Both the position numbers and the translations under genes were made by a program. DNA of 64,000 nucleotides from Enterovibrio baiacu (GTDB lineage Bacteria > Pseudomonadota > Gammaproteobacteria > Enterobacterales > Vibrionaceae): contig NZ_SCHN01000025.1 in assembly GCF_004120195.1 (NCBI RefSeq), positions 148 through 64,147 on the forward strand, written 5' to 3'. Within the stretch, counting starts at the first letter, position 1; every line of letters starts with the position of its first letter. This document shows positions 36,006 to 47,132 of this stretch, piece by piece. The notes beneath the pieces are model-generated. The model made no database searches, had not been told where the DNA came from, and saw only the letters and a program-made list of their open reading frames with translations.

Positions 36006-36020
36006 GAAGGAGGGGCAGAT

Positions 36021-36554
36021 ATGTCTGAACTGACTACCATCGCACGCCCCTACGCTAAAGCAGCCTTCGATCTTGCAGTAGAGAAAGGCGAGTTAGACCA
36101 ATGGTCTGAAATGCTTGCCTTTGCTGCTGAAGTCGCCCGTAACGAAACCATTGCAGATTTTCTCAGTGGTATGAATTCAGCGGAAAAGCTGACAGAAATT
36201 TTTGTTTCTGTATGTGGCGAACAGCTCAATGAACAAGGCCAGAACCTGATTAAGGTAATGGCTGAGAATGGACGCCTTGCAGCGTTGCCGGATGTATCTA
36301 TCCAGTTTTTGGCTCTGCGCCGTGAACTTGAAAAGCTTGTGGATGTTGAAGTCCTATCAGCTGTCGCGCTTAACCAAGCGCAAATAGATGCTATTGCCAG
36401 CAAACTGGAAGCGCGCCTTGAGCGCAAAGTGAAGCTGAACTGTAGTGTAGACGAGACCCTGGTTGCCGGGGTTGTGATTCGAGCTGGAGACTTGATCATT
36501 GATAACTCAGTAAGCGGCCGTGTCCGTCGACTGAGCGATGCATTGCAGTCTTGA
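36021..36554 (+). CDS. atpH: ATP synthase F1 subunit delta
   Basis: Caps the F1 head and joins it to the b-subunit stalk. 177 residues; N-terminal helical bundle beginning [18 protein letters not shown] (about 6-23), and the C-terminal signature region with [20 protein letters not shown] near 149-168. AAGGAGGGG precedes the ATG. 15 bp after atpF and 16 bp before atpA. Confidence 0.97.
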   Translation: MSELTTIARPYAKAAFDLAVEKGELDQWSEMLAFAAEVARNETIADFLSGMNSAEKLTEIFVSVCGEQLNEQGQNLIKVMAENGRLAALPDVSIQFLALRRELEKLVDVEVLSAVALNQAQIDAIASKLEARLERKVKLNCSVDETLVAGVVIRAGDLIIDNSVSGRVRRLSDALQS

Positions 36555-36570
36555 TTTGGGGAATTGGAGC

Positions 36571-38112
36571 ATGCAACTTAATTCCACGGAAATTAGCGAA
36601 CTAATCAAACAACGTATCGAAAATTTTAACGTTGTTAGTGAAGCTCGCAACGAAGGTACCATCGTGTCAGTCAGTGACGGTATCATTCGTATCCATGGCC
36701 TTGCTGATGCGATGCAAGGTGAAATGATTGAACTACCAGGCAACCGCTTCGCGTTGGCGCTTAACCTTGAGCGCGACTCTGTAGGTGCGGTTGTTATGGG
36801 TCCATATGCCGACCTTCAGGAAGGCATGAAAGTAACGGGTACTGGTCGCATTCTTGAAGTGCCAGTAGGTCCTGAGCTACTGGGTCGCGTGGTTAACACC
36901 TTGGGTGAGCCAATCGACGGTAAAGGTCCGATTGAAGCAAAACTGACTTCTCCTGTAGAAGTGATTGCACCGGGCGTTATCGCTCGTCAATCTGTTGACC
37001 AACCAGTACAGACCGGTTACAAGGCAGTTGATGCCATGATCCCAATCGGCCGTGGTCAGCGTGAGCTGATCATCGGTGACCGCCAGACAGGTAAAACTGC
37101 GATGGCTATCGATGCGATCATCAACCAGAAGAACTCTGGTATCTACTCTATCTATGTTGCTATCGGCCAGAAAGCGTCAACCATTGCTAACGTGGTTCGT
37201 AAACTGGAAGAGCACGACGCACTGAAGAACACTGTCGTTGTTGTTGCATCTGCTTCTGAAGCAGCGGCACTGCAATACCTTGCGCCTTATGCAGGTTGTG
37301 CGATGGGTGAGTACTTCCGTGACCGTGGTGAAGATGCGCTGATCGTATACGATGATTTGTCTAAGCAAGCAGTTGCTTACCGTCAGATTTCTCTATTGCT
37401 ACGCCGTCCGCCAGGTCGTGAAGCATTCCCAGGTGATGTTTTCTATCTCCACTCACGTCTTCTAGAACGCGCTGCGCGTGTTAATGCTGACTACGTTGAG
37501 AAATTCACCAACGGTGAAGTGACAGGCAAAACAGGTTCTTTGACCGCACTGCCTATCATCGAAACCCAAGCGGGTGACGTATCTGCGTTCGTTCCAACCA
37601 ACGTTATCTCCATTACCGATGGTCAGATCTTCCTACAGTCCGAACTGTTCAACGCGGGTATTCGCCCAGCGGTTGACCCAGGTATTTCGGTATCTCGTGT
37701 AGGTGGTTCAGCACAAACCAAGATCATGAAGAAGTTGTCTGGTGGTATCCGTACCGCACTGGCGCAATATCGTGAACTTGCGGCGTTTGCTCAGTTCTCA
37801 TCAGATCTTGATGAAGCAACGAAGAAGCAGCTGGATCATGGTCAAAAAGTGACCGAGCTGATGAAGCAGAAGCAATATGCACCAATGTCTGTGTTTGAGC
37901 AGGGCTTGGTAATTTTTGCAGCTGAAAAAGGCTATTTGACTGACGTTGAGTTGGTGAAACTGGCTGACTTCGAAGCTGCTCTGCTTGCATTTGCTAAGGC
38001 GCAATATGCTGAGTTGGTTGCCCAGATTGAAGAGTCGGGTAATTACAACGGCGAAATCGAAACGCAACTTGCTAAGTTGGTTGAAGATTTCAAGGCAACG
38101 CAAACCTGGTAA
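36571..38112 (+). CDS. atpA: ATP synthase F1 subunit alpha
   Basis: Non-catalytic nucleotide-binding subunit of the alpha3-beta3 ring. Starting at 36571 ([16 protein letters not shown]) after TTGGAG it has 513 residues, equal to E. coli; an earlier in-frame start would overlap atpH. Walker [10 protein letters not shown] lies near 169-177, and the alpha signature [17 protein letters not shown] near 364-380. Confidence 0.98.
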   Translation: MQLNSTEISELIKQRIENFNVVSEARNEGTIVSVSDGIIRIHGLADAMQGEMIELPGNRFALALNLERDSVGAVVMGPYADLQEGMKVTGTGRILEVPVGPELLGRVVNTLGEPIDGKGPIEAKLTSPVEVIAPGVIARQSVDQPVQTGYKAVDAMIPIGRGQRELIIGDRQTGKTAMAIDAIINQKNSGIYSIYVAIGQKASTIANVVRKLEEHDALKNTVVVVASASEAAALQYLAPYAGCAMGEYFRDRGEDALIVYDDLSKQAVAYRQISLLLRRPPGREAFPGDVFYLHSRLLERAARVNADYVEKFTNGEVTGKTGSLTALPIIETQAGDVSAFVPTNVISITDGQIFLQSELFNAGIRPAVDPGISVSRVGGSAQTKIMKKLSGGIRTALAQYRELAAFAQFSSDLDEATKKQLDHGQKVTELMKQKQYAPMSVFEQGLVIFAAEKGYLTDVELVKLADFEAALLAFAKAQYAELVAQIEESGNYNGEIETQLAKLVEDFKATQTW

Positions 38113-38117
38113 TGCGT

Positions 38118-38141
38118 AGAAGGCCGCTTATGCGGCCTTCT
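38118..38141 (+). other. Intercistronic hairpin between atpA and atpG
   Basis: AGAAGGCCGC and GCGGCCTTCT form a perfect 10-bp stem with loop TTAT between the atpA stop and the atpG ribosome site, without a T run. It is more likely an mRNA stability or processing element that adjusts subunit ratios than a terminator. Confidence 0.6.
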
Positions 38142-38158
38142 GACAACGGAGAGTAACG

Positions 38159-40464
<2,306 letters not shown>

Positions 40465-40482
40465 GGTTTTTTAGGAGGCGAT

Positions 40483-40905
40483 ATGGCAGCGATGACCTTC
40501 CATCTGGATGTAGTAAGTGCGGAGAAACAATTGTTTTCTGGCCGTGCTGAATCTATTCAGGTAACTGGTAGCGAAGGTGAGCTTGGTATTTTCCCAAGTC
40601 ACACCCCGCTGCTGACCGCCATTACGCCTGGCATGATCCGAATTACTAAACAACATGGCCATGAGGAAGTGATTTATCTTTCTGGTGGTACGTTGGAAGT
40701 ACAACCAAGCGCAGTGACTGTGCTTGCTGATACCGCGATTCGCGGTGTTGATTTGGACCAAGCTAAGGCGGAAGAAGCGAAGCGACGTGCTGAGGATCGA
40801 ATCCTCAACAAGCACGGTGATATGGACTTCGCTCAGGCGGCCAGTGACCTGGCCAAAGCGATTGCCCAGCTACGAGTTATCGAGCTGACGAAAAAGGCGC
40901 GCTAA
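40483..40905 (+). CDS. atpC: ATP synthase F1 subunit epsilon
   Basis: Couples the c-ring to gamma and can inhibit ATP hydrolysis. 140 residues: N-terminal beta sandwich (about 1-86) starting [20 protein letters not shown] and a C-terminal pair of helices (about 90-138). GGAGGC precedes the start. Last gene of the operon; a strong terminator follows. Confidence 0.97.
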   Translation: MAAMTFHLDVVSAEKQLFSGRAESIQVTGSEGELGIFPSHTPLLTAITPGMIRITKQHGHEEVIYLSGGTLEVQPSAVTVLADTAIRGVDLDQAKAEEAKRRAEDRILNKHGDMDFAQAASDLAKAIAQLRVIELTKKAR

Positions 40906-40933
40906 TATCCGGCCGGATAAACAGCCAAAAGTA

Positions 40934-40961
40934 AAAGGCGACCAAGTAGGTCGCCTTTTTT
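40934..40961 (+). terminator. Intrinsic terminator of the atp operon
   Basis: AAAGGCGACC and GGTCGCCTTT form a 10-bp stem with a 5-nt loop followed by TTT. Confidence 0.9.
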
Positions 40962-41117
40962 ATCACTAAAAATTCTCACTTCGTCGATTTATTGAGACAG
41001 GGTGACGGAAATCTTTCTTATTCTTAATAATTTGAATCCCGTTCCCTGATCGAAATCGCTACAATACACAACAATTATAGTTGAAGTTGATACTGAGCAA
41101 TAAGGATACCTCTTCTC

Positions 41118-42479
41118 ATGAATTTCAGTGCCGTCATTCTGGCCGCGGGTAAAGGCACCCGTATGTATTCAAATTTACCAAAGGTGCTTCATACCCTTGC
41201 GGGCAAGCCTATGGTGAAACACGTTATCGATACCTGTTGTTCATTGGGTGCCCAGCAGCTTCACTTAGTCTACGGACATGGCGGCGATGACATGAAAGCG
41301 GCGCTGTCTCAAGAGCCTGTAAATTGGGTGTTGCAGGCAGAGCAGCTGGGAACTGGGCACGCGGTTGATCAGGCGTCTAGTGAATTCAGAGATGATGAGC
41401 AAGTCTTGGTGCTGTACGGTGATGTTCCGCTTATCAGCGAGCAAACGATTGAGAACTTGCTCGATGCGCAGCCTGACGGTGGTATCGCGCTTTTGACCGT
41501 CGTGCTTGACGACCCATCAGGTTACGGTCGTATCGTTCGTCGCAATGGTCCTGTTGTGGCCATTGTCGAAGACAAAGATGCGTCACAAGAGCAAAAGCTG
41601 ATCAAAGAAATCAATACCGGTGTGATGGTTGCAACGGGCCGAGACCTGCGTCGTTGGTTGTCTGCGCTTAACAATGAAAATGCGCAGGGCGAATATTACC
41701 TTACAGACGTGATTGCTATTGCTCACAATGAAGGTCGTGCGGTTGAAGCTGTACACCCAGAAAGTGCGATTGAAGTTGAAGGTGTTAATAACCGTATTCA
41801 ATTGGCGCGTCTTGAGCGTGCTTTCCAAGCGGCTCAGGCGGAAAAATTGTTAGAAAGCGGCGTGATGCTGCGTGACCCAGCGCGTTTCGATCTTCGTGGT
41901 CAACTGCAATGCGGTACCGATGTCGAAATCGACGTGAACGTCGTGATTGAAGGTACTGTGACGTTAGGTGATAACGTGGTTATCGGTGCGGGTTGTGTGC
42001 TGAAAGATTGTGAAATCGATGACAACACCGTTGTTCGTCCTTACAGCGTGATTGAAGGAGCGTCTGTGGGTGAAGACTGCACCGTAGGTCCATTTACACG
42101 TTTACGCCCTGGTGCGGAGCTGGTGGGTGACTCTCACGTAGGCAACTTCGTCGAAGTGAAAAATGCCCGTCTAGGTAAAGGGTCGAAAGCAAATCACCTG
42201 ACATACCTTGGTGATGCTGAGATTGGTGATCGTGTGAATATCGGTGCGGGTGCGATTACCTGTAACTACGATGGTGCGAATAAACACAAAACCATCATTG
42301 AAGACGATGTCTTTGTCGGGTCTGATACTCAGCTTGTCGCGCCAGTTACTGTGAAGAAAGGGGCGACAATCGGTGCGGGCACAACGCTAACCAGTGATGT
42401 AGCGGAAGGACAGCTTGTGATCACTCGCGCCAAAGCGCGTGCGTTTGACGGTTGGAACCGCCCCGTTAAGAAGAAATAA
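41118..42479 (+). CDS. glmU: Bifunctional UDP-N-acetylglucosamine pyrophosphorylase / glucosamine-1-phosphate N-acetyltransferase GlmU
   Basis: Makes UDP-GlcNAc for peptidoglycan and LPS: the C-terminal domain acetylates glucosamine-1-phosphate, the N-terminal domain uridylates it. 453 residues. The pyrophosphorylase domain (about 1-225) has [18 protein letters not shown] near 8-25; the left-handed beta helix (about 250-450) shows hexapeptide repeats and the acetyl-CoA site YDGANKHKT near 387-395. Works after GlmS, encoded 3 kb downstream. A -10-like TACAAT lies about 45 bp upstream of the start. Confidence 0.97.
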   Translation: MNFSAVILAAGKGTRMYSNLPKVLHTLAGKPMVKHVIDTCCSLGAQQLHLVYGHGGDDMKAALSQEPVNWVLQAEQLGTGHAVDQASSEFRDDEQVLVLYGDVPLISEQTIENLLDAQPDGGIALLTVVLDDPSGYGRIVRRNGPVVAIVEDKDASQEQKLIKEINTGVMVATGRDLRRWLSALNNENAQGEYYLTDVIAIAHNEGRAVEAVHPESAIEVEGVNNRIQLARLERAFQAAQAEKLLESGVMLRDPARFDLRGQLQCGTDVEIDVNVVIEGTVTLGDNVVIGAGCVLKDCEIDDNTVVRPYSVIEGASVGEDCTVGPFTRLRPGAELVGDSHVGNFVEVKNARLGKGSKANHLTYLGDAEIGDRVNIGAGAITCNYDGANKHKTIIEDDVFVGSDTQLVAPVTVKKGATIGAGTTLTSDVAEGQLVITRAKARAFDGWNRPVKKK

Positions 42480-42497
42480 CACTTGTTATGCATAAAA

Positions 42498-42523
42498 AAA
42501 CACCGCAAAAGCGGTGTTTTTTT
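42498..42523 (+). terminator. Intrinsic terminator of glmU
   Basis: AACACCGC and GCGGTGTT flank an AAAA loop, followed by TTTTT. Confidence 0.88.
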
Positions 42524-42563
42524 ATTGAAGCGATTAAATCGCCATCAAACGAAAAATAGGGGG

Positions 42564-42592
42564 TTGACGCCCCTCTGAATCCGCAATATTAT
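42564..42592 (+). promoter_or_regulatory. Promoter of the tRNA cluster
   Basis: TTGACG (42564-42569), 17-bp spacer, TATTAT (42587-42592) and G+C-rich discriminator ACGCGCCT, about 10 bp before the first tRNA. Typical stringently controlled stable-RNA promoter. Confidence 0.8.
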
Positions 42593-42604
42593 ACGCGCCT
42601 CTGT

Positions 42605-42679
42605 TGGGGTATCGCCAAGCGGTAAGGCAGCGGCTTTTGATGCCGCCATTCCCTGGTTCGAATCCAGGTACCCCAGCCA
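42605..42679 (+). tRNA. tRNA-Gln (TTG)
   Basis: 75 nt including CCA. Acceptor stem TGGGGTA pairs with TACCCCA; anticodon loop CTTTTGATG gives TTG; T arm GGTTCGAATCC. First gene of a seven-tRNA cluster; an identical copy lies at 42921-42995. Confidence 0.96.
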
Positions 42680-42684
42680 ACAAC

Positions 42685-42761
42685 GCGTCCGTAGCTCAGC
42701 TGGATAGAGTACCTGGCTACGAACCAGGCGGTCGGAGGTTCGAATCCTCCCGGACGCGCCA
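42685..42761 (+). tRNA. tRNA-Arg (ACG)
   Basis: 77 nt including CCA; acceptor GCGTCCG / CGGACGC, anticodon ACG in CTACGAA. The wobble A would be deaminated to inosine by TadA to read CGU, CGC and CGA. Confidence 0.96.
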
Positions 42762-42800
42762 TCTTCTCCCTTCCAGGGGTTTAGATGATAGAGACAAAAT

Positions 42801-42885
42801 GCGGAAGTGGCGAAATTGGTAGACGCACCAGATTTAGGTTCTGGCGCCGCAAGGTGTGAGAGTTCAAGTCTCTCCTTCCGCACCA
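42801..42885 (+). tRNA. tRNA-Leu (TAG)
   Basis: 85 nt, class II tRNA with long variable arm and encoded CCA; anticodon TAG in ATTTAGG. Identical copy at 43294-43378. Confidence 0.96.
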
Positions 42886-42920
42886 TATTTAAAGGATCAT
42901 GCTTATCGCGTGATTGCTGT

Positions 42921-42995
42921 TGGGGTATCGCCAAGCGGTAAGGCAGCGGCTTTTGATGCCGCCATTCCCTGGTTCGAATCCAGGTACCCCAGCCA
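42921..42995 (+). tRNA. tRNA-Gln (TTG), second copy
   Basis: 75 nt, identical over its length to the tRNA at 42605-42679, including the four preceding bases CTGT; points to duplication within the cluster. Confidence 0.96.
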
Positions 42996-43006
42996 TATTT
43001 TGGTTT

Positions 43007-43083
43007 GGCTACGTAGCTCAGTTGGTTAGAGCACATCACTCATAATGATGGGGTCACAGGTTCGAATCCCGTCGTAGCCACCA
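43007..43083 (+). tRNA. tRNA-Met (CAT), elongator
   Basis: 77 nt including CCA; acceptor GGCTACG / CGTAGCC is that of elongator tRNA-Met, not initiator tRNA, and differs from Ile2 (CAT) tRNAs; anticodon CAT in CTCATAA. Confidence 0.93.
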
Positions 43084-43168
43084 TTTATTCCGAAAGTCTT
43101 TGGCTTTCAAACAGACTGACGCACTACCAAGTGTCTAGAGTGACAAACTCAGAGTCTGAGCAAAACAT

Positions 43169-43255
43169 GCGGTGGTGGCGGAATTGGTAGACGCGCTAGC
43201 TTCAGGTGCTAGTGTCCTAACGGATGTGAGGGTTCAAGTCCCTCCCTCCGCACCA
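43169..43255 (+). tRNA. tRNA-Leu (CAG)
   Basis: 87 nt, class II with long variable arm and CCA; anticodon CAG in CTTCAGG; resembles E. coli leuPQVT tRNAs. Confidence 0.95.
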
Positions 43256-43293
43256 GATTTACTTTCCCTTCAAGGGATAGACAAAAGAAATAC

Positions 43294-43378
43294 GCGGAAG
43301 TGGCGAAATTGGTAGACGCACCAGATTTAGGTTCTGGCGCCGCAAGGTGTGAGAGTTCAAGTCTCTCCTTCCGCACCA
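43294..43378 (+). tRNA. tRNA-Leu (TAG), second copy
   Basis: 85 nt, identical to 42801-42885; its upstream spacer also resembles the spacer of the first copy (CCCTTC, AGGG and ATAGA(G)ACAAAA elements), so the duplication included flanking DNA. Confidence 0.96.
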
Positions 43379-43381
43379 TAT

Positions 43382-43414
43382 AAAAAAAGCAGGCTGATTA
43401 GCCTGCTTTTTTTC
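43382..43414 (+). terminator. Intrinsic terminator of the tRNA cluster
   Basis: AAAGCAGGCT and AGCCTGCTTT flank a short loop, followed by TTTT. Confidence 0.9.
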
Positions 43415-43550
43415 GTCTATATTTTGCCCTTCATGTTCAATCTCCCTGTTATTCCAGTCCCTTGTATAATGTCTATCTTCACGCTTTAACAAAATTGCTG
43501 TGAGTTTTCTCGCATTTGATTCTTGATCTTTAGGTTAAAGTGAATATTAT

Positions 43551-43565
43551 CTTTCGAAACGAAAG
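43551..43565. promoter_or_regulatory. Inverted repeat before the DeoR-family gene, possible operator
   Basis: CTTTCGAAACGAAAG is a perfect inverted repeat (CTTTCG / CGAAAG with AAA centre) 12 bp before the regulator start. CTTTC/GAAAG half-sites are known operators of DeoR-family sugar regulators, suggesting autoregulation. Confidence 0.5.
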
Positions 43566-43577
43566 TTTGGTGGTTAC

Positions 43578-44342
43578 ATGTCGAAACGTAATACTCAACA
43601 ACGGCGTCACGCTATCGTGGCAATGTTGAGTGAGAAAGGAAAAGTCAGCGTAGATGAACTCTCGGGCTTATTTGAAACATCAGAAGTTACTATCCGTAAA
43701 GACCTTGCTGAGCTTGAGAAAAACGGAATATTGCTTCGTCGCTATGGGGGCGCTGTACCTGTACCGCACGAAATGGTTTCGGATAATGCAGTTAAAGTTT
43801 CGGAACAAAAGTTATCGATAGCGAAAATGGCGGCGAGCCGTATTCGAGACCATAATCGTATTGTGGTGGATAGCGGTTCAACAACGGCAGCGTTAATTCC
43901 CCTTCTGAATCAAAAACGTGGCTTGGTTGTCATGACAAATTCTTTGAGTGTTGCTCAAGCAATCAAAGAATTGGAGAACGAACCAACCTTGTTGATGACG
44001 GGGGGGACATGGGACCCGCACTCTGAAGCGTTTCAGGGGCAAATGGCGGAACAAGCGCTGCGCGCATATGACTTTGACCAACTGTTTATCGGTGCTGACG
44101 GTTTAGATGTCATTCGAGGCACCACGACGTTTAATGAACTCGTAGGGCTTAGCCAGGTAATGGCTGAGGTTTCCAGAGAAATTGTCGTGATGATCGAATC
44201 AGAAAAGATTGGACGGAAAATCCCCAATCTGGAGTTGCCTTGGCAAGTTATCACAACCGTGATTACAGATAACAACATCGACAGTACCACAAAACTGGCC
44301 ATTGAAAAGACGGGCACAGAGGTTATCTGCGCCCCTGATTGA
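43578..44342 (+). CDS. DeoR-family transcriptional regulator upstream of glmS
   Basis: 254-residue sugar-phosphate-responsive repressor type. N-terminal winged helix (about 6-60) with GKVSVDELSGLFETSEVTIRKDL covering the DeoR signature, and a C-terminal isomerase-like domain (about 75-240) with VDSGSTTAAL near 96-105 and GADGLD near 171-176, the usual effector-binding motifs. It ends 15 bp before glmS and is probably co-transcribed with it, so an amino-sugar phosphate is a likely effector and glmS a likely target. I know such DeoR-glmS pairs from other gammaproteobacteria, but cannot assign a symbol. Confidence 0.9.
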   Translation: MSKRNTQQRRHAIVAMLSEKGKVSVDELSGLFETSEVTIRKDLAELEKNGILLRRYGGAVPVPHEMVSDNAVKVSEQKLSIAKMAASRIRDHNRIVVDSGSTTAALIPLLNQKRGLVVMTNSLSVAQAIKELENEPTLLMTGGTWDPHSEAFQGQMAEQALRAYDFDQLFIGADGLDVIRGTTTFNELVGLSQVMAEVSREIVVMIESEKIGRKIPNLELPWQVITTVITDNNIDSTTKLAIEKTGTEVICAPD

Positions 44343-44357
44343 TTACGGGGATTTGCT

Positions 44358-46193
44358 ATGTGTGGAATAGTTGGCGCGGTGGCGCAAAGGGATGTGGCGG
44401 AAATTCTGGTAGAAGGATTACGTCGATTGGAGTATCGCGGGTATGACTCCGCTGGGTTAGCGGTGGTAGACACCGACGCTCAACTGAGCCGCTTACGCCG
44501 ATTGGGCAAAGTAAAAATGTTGTCTGATGCGCTCGACGAACAGCCGATTGCGGGTGGTACAGGGATTGCGCACACCCGCTGGGCTACACATGGCGAACCA
44601 AGTGAAGCAAATGCTCACCCACACATGTCGGGTGAAAACATTGCCGTGGTTCATAACGGCATTATCGAAAACCACGAGCCACTGAGAGAGTTGCTTATTG
44701 GTCGAGGCTATGTTTTCACCTCTCAGACCGATACTGAGGTGATCGCACACCTTGTGCACTGGGAGCTTGAGCAAGGCGGTTCGCTGCTTGACGCATTCAA
44801 ACGCACCGTCTCACAACTTGAAGGTGCTTACGGCGCGGTAGCGATGGATCGCCGAGATCCTGAAAGACTGATCGCTGCGCGTTCTGGAAGCCCATTGGTG
44901 ATCGGTTTGGGGATCGGCGAGAACTTCCTGGCTTCTGATCAGTTAGCGCTGTTAAACGTGACGCGTCGTTTCTTGTTCCTTGAAGAAGGCGATGTTGCAG
45001 AAATTACCCGCCGCAATGTGGACATTTTTGATGTTGATGGCAATGCGGTAGAGCGCACTGTTCATGAATCAACCGCAGAGCATGATGCGGCGGACAAAGG
45101 TCAATACCGCCACTACATGCAAAAAGAAACCTTTGAACAGCCTTCAGCAATCATCAACACACTTGAAGGGCGAATCGACGCTGAAACCGTGCTGGTGGAC
45201 GCATTGGGCCATGGCGCAAAGGATATTTTGCAAAAAGCAGAGCATATCCAAATCATTGCCTGTGGTACGTCCTATAACGCTGGTATGGTGGCGCGCTACT
45301 GGTTTGAATCAATTGCAGGTGTGAGCTGTGATGTCGAAATTGCATCTGAATTCCGTTACCGCAACTTTGTCACACGTCCAAACAGTGTGCTTATCACCTT
45401 GTCACAGTCGGGCGAAACCGCGGATACGCTGGCAGCATTGCGTTTGGCGAAAGAGCGCGGCTTTATGGCTGCCATGACAGTGTGTAATGTGGCGGGCTCA
45501 TCCTTGGTGCGTGAATCTGATATTGCGATCATGACGCGTGCTGGAACCGAAATTGGTGTGGCATCCACCAAAGCCTTCACGACACAGCTAACATCTCTTC
45601 TGATGATGGTGACGGCGCTTGGTAAGCAAAAAGGCACGGTGAGTGCAGAGAAAGAAGCGGAGATCGTAAAAGCGTTGCACCGCTTGCCGGCGAATATTGA
45701 AAAAGCACTCACGTTTGATAAGCAGATTGAGGCGCTTGCCGAAGGGTTTGCTGATAAGCATCACGCCTTATTCCTTGGCCGTGGTGAGTTTTACCCTATC
45801 GCCATGGAAGCGTCGCTAAAGCTCAAAGAGATTTCTTACATCCATGCTGAAGCGTATGCCGCTGGCGAGCTCAAGCACGGTCCTCTGGCGCTTATTGATG
45901 CGGATATGCCTGTCATTGTGATTGCACCAAACAATGAACTGCTCGAGAAGCTTAAGTCGAACATCGAAGAAGTGCGCGCACGTGGTGGTCAGTTGTATGT
46001 GTTTGCAGATGAATCGGCAGGATTCCAGGAAAGCGAAGGGATGACGATCATTGCTATGCCACATGTTGATGAAGTCAGTGCGCCGATTTTCTACACGGTG
46101 CCCATGCAGCTTCTTTCGTATCACGTTGCCCTTATCAAAGGTACGGATGTCGACCAGCCACGTAACCTCGCGAAAGCAGTAACGGTAGAATAA
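44358..46193 (+). CDS. glmS: Glutamine--fructose-6-phosphate aminotransferase GlmS
   Basis: Makes glucosamine-6-phosphate from fructose-6-phosphate and glutamine, the committed step to UDP-GlcNAc. 611 residues: N-terminal Ntn glutaminase domain with nucleophile Cys2 ([10 protein letters not shown]) and [11 protein letters not shown] near 23-33; two SIS isomerase domains (about 285-425 and 455-600) with CGTSYNAG and SQSGETADT motifs; C-terminus [13 protein letters not shown]. No glmS ribozyme is expected in gammaproteobacteria and none is evident. The conserved 3' end is the usual recognition site of Tn7 TnsD. Confidence 0.98.
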   Translation: MCGIVGAVAQRDVAEILVEGLRRLEYRGYDSAGLAVVDTDAQLSRLRRLGKVKMLSDALDEQPIAGGTGIAHTRWATHGEPSEANAHPHMSGENIAVVHNGIIENHEPLRELLIGRGYVFTSQTDTEVIAHLVHWELEQGGSLLDAFKRTVSQLEGAYGAVAMDRRDPERLIAARSGSPLVIGLGIGENFLASDQLALLNVTRRFLFLEEGDVAEITRRNVDIFDVDGNAVERTVHESTAEHDAADKGQYRHYMQKETFEQPSAIINTLEGRIDAETVLVDALGHGAKDILQKAEHIQIIACGTSYNAGMVARYWFESIAGVSCDVEIASEFRYRNFVTRPNSVLITLSQSGETADTLAALRLAKERGFMAAMTVCNVAGSSLVRESDIAIMTRAGTEIGVASTKAFTTQLTSLLMMVTALGKQKGTVSAEKEAEIVKALHRLPANIEKALTFDKQIEALAEGFADKHHALFLGRGEFYPIAMEASLKLKEISYIHAEAYAAGELKHGPLALIDADMPVIVIAPNNELLEKLKSNIEEVRARGGQLYVFADESAGFQESEGMTIIAMPHVDEVSAPIFYTVPMQLLSYHVALIKGTDVDQPRNLAKAVTVE

Positions 46194-46225
46194 TTTATAT
46201 TTCAATTGTATAGATGTAGATCTAC
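46150..46225 (+). other. Candidate attTn7 region at the glmS 3' end
   Basis: The last codons of glmS ([11 protein letters not shown]) are the conserved TnsD target, and Tn7-like elements insert about 25 bp beyond the stop codon. Here the intergenic region runs uninterrupted into the glmS terminator: no Tn7 ends or tns genes are seen, so the site looks empty. Inferred from established knowledge of Tn7. Confidence 0.4.
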
Positions 46226-46242
46226 CGCTCGTTAAATACATT

Positions 46243-46268
46243 GAAAGGCGCTTGGAGCGCCTTTTTTG
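46243..46268 (+). terminator. Intrinsic terminator of glmS
   Basis: AAAGGCGC and GCGCCTTT form a stem with a 5-nt loop followed by TTTT. Confidence 0.85.
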
Positions 46269-46288
46269 TATCGTAAATAAGACACGAA

Positions 46289-46346
46289 ATTTGCTCTTTG
46301 CTATTTGCAACTTCGAAATATTGGCTGATATTTGCATTTTGCAAAT
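46289..46346. repeat. Cluster of ATTTGC(A) repeats upstream of the first XRE gene
   Basis: ATTTGC at 46289-46294, ATTTGCA at 46303-46309 and 46330-46336, and the inverted TGCAAAT at 46340-46346; the last two form an inverted repeat with a 3-bp centre. They lie in the 260-bp A/T-rich gap between the glmS terminator and the first XRE regulator, and are candidate operators for these regulators. Nothing else is recognised in 46347-46530. Confidence 0.45.
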
Positions 46347-46530
46347 CATTTCGCAGTGATAACAAGACATCACGCCTAGAAAGATAAACACAACACCATT
46401 CTGTATCCGTAACTATATGATTTTAATTAATTAAAGCCTTGTCTAAATAGTTGGCGCGTATTGTGCATATTGTCGATAAAGCAGCAAAAATTAAAAACGA
46501 GCTGCACGTCGTAGGGAGTGAAGGTGAAGT

Positions 46531-46902
46531 ATGATTGACTCAAAATCACAAGTAGCGAAACGCATCAAAGAAGCACGTGAGTGGAAAGGTATCACTCAGG
46601 TAAAAATGGCAAAACTACTCGAAGTAGCGCGCCAAACGTATTTAGACATCGAAACCGGTAAAACCGAACCTCGCGTTCGAATGCTGTCTGAGATTGCAGA
46701 AATCACAGAACGCCCATTGGTTTGGTTTGTTTACGGTGATGCAGATGTAGAACTGCACGATGTTCAATATAAGCAAGATGTAAATCGTCTGCTTGAACAC
46801 TTCTCAAAACTGCCTCACGAGGCACGTACAGCCATCCTAAATCAAAGCGTAAACATGGCATCTTTTTTAGTTAACTACTCTAAATCAGCCCAAAGAGGTT
46901 GA
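46531..46902 (+). CDS. XRE-family helix-turn-helix regulator, copy 1
   Basis: 123-residue protein with an N-terminal lambda-repressor-like HTH (about 8-62): AKRIKEAREWKGITQVKMAKLLEVAR followed by TYLDIETGKTEPR, where QVKMAKLL and VARQTYLDIE mark helices 2 and 3. The C-terminal half (about 63-115) starts with the WFVYGD segment and continues into helices that may dimerise. A GGGAGTGAAGG ribosome-site region precedes the ATG. It is about half identical to the gene at 47133-47504 and exactly the same length, indicating a tandem duplication. Function is unknown; no toxin, integrase or phage gene is adjacent. Confidence 0.85.
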   Translation: MIDSKSQVAKRIKEAREWKGITQVKMAKLLEVARQTYLDIETGKTEPRVRMLSEIAEITERPLVWFVYGDADVELHDVQYKQDVNRLLEHFSKLPHEARTAILNQSVNMASFLVNYSKSAQRG

Positions 46903-46916
46903 GCACTTACTTACGC

Positions 46917-46943
46917 GGCAGGCTAGGTCAGACCTTGCCTGCC
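46917..46943. repeat. 27-bp near-perfect palindrome between the XRE genes
   Basis: GGCAGGC, AGGTC, GACCT and GCCTGCC arms give 12 of 13 symmetrical pairs around an A at 46930. There is no T run on either strand, so it is not a standard intrinsic terminator. It lies 15 bp after copy 1 and about 190 bp before copy 2; it may be an operator or an mRNA end-protecting hairpin. Confidence 0.6.
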
Positions 46944-47132
46944 AAAATAGGTATTGCACTATTTGCTTGTCATCTGGCTTAGGCAACAACGGCCTAGATT
47001 CACAATTCAATGACGCTTTACATGTGAAGCCAACGCCGCTGTGCATAATGCAGGATCTAGCTGTTAAGCGCTTTACGGTGGTGTGGCAATTTCGCTACAA
47101 CGCTTTAGCGTCGAGTTGTGGGGCAAGAAGTG

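Noticed and set aside
42545-43039. Minus-strand ORF of 164 codons over the tRNA cluster
   Set aside because: It only translates the antisense of tRNA genes, a common spurious annotation.
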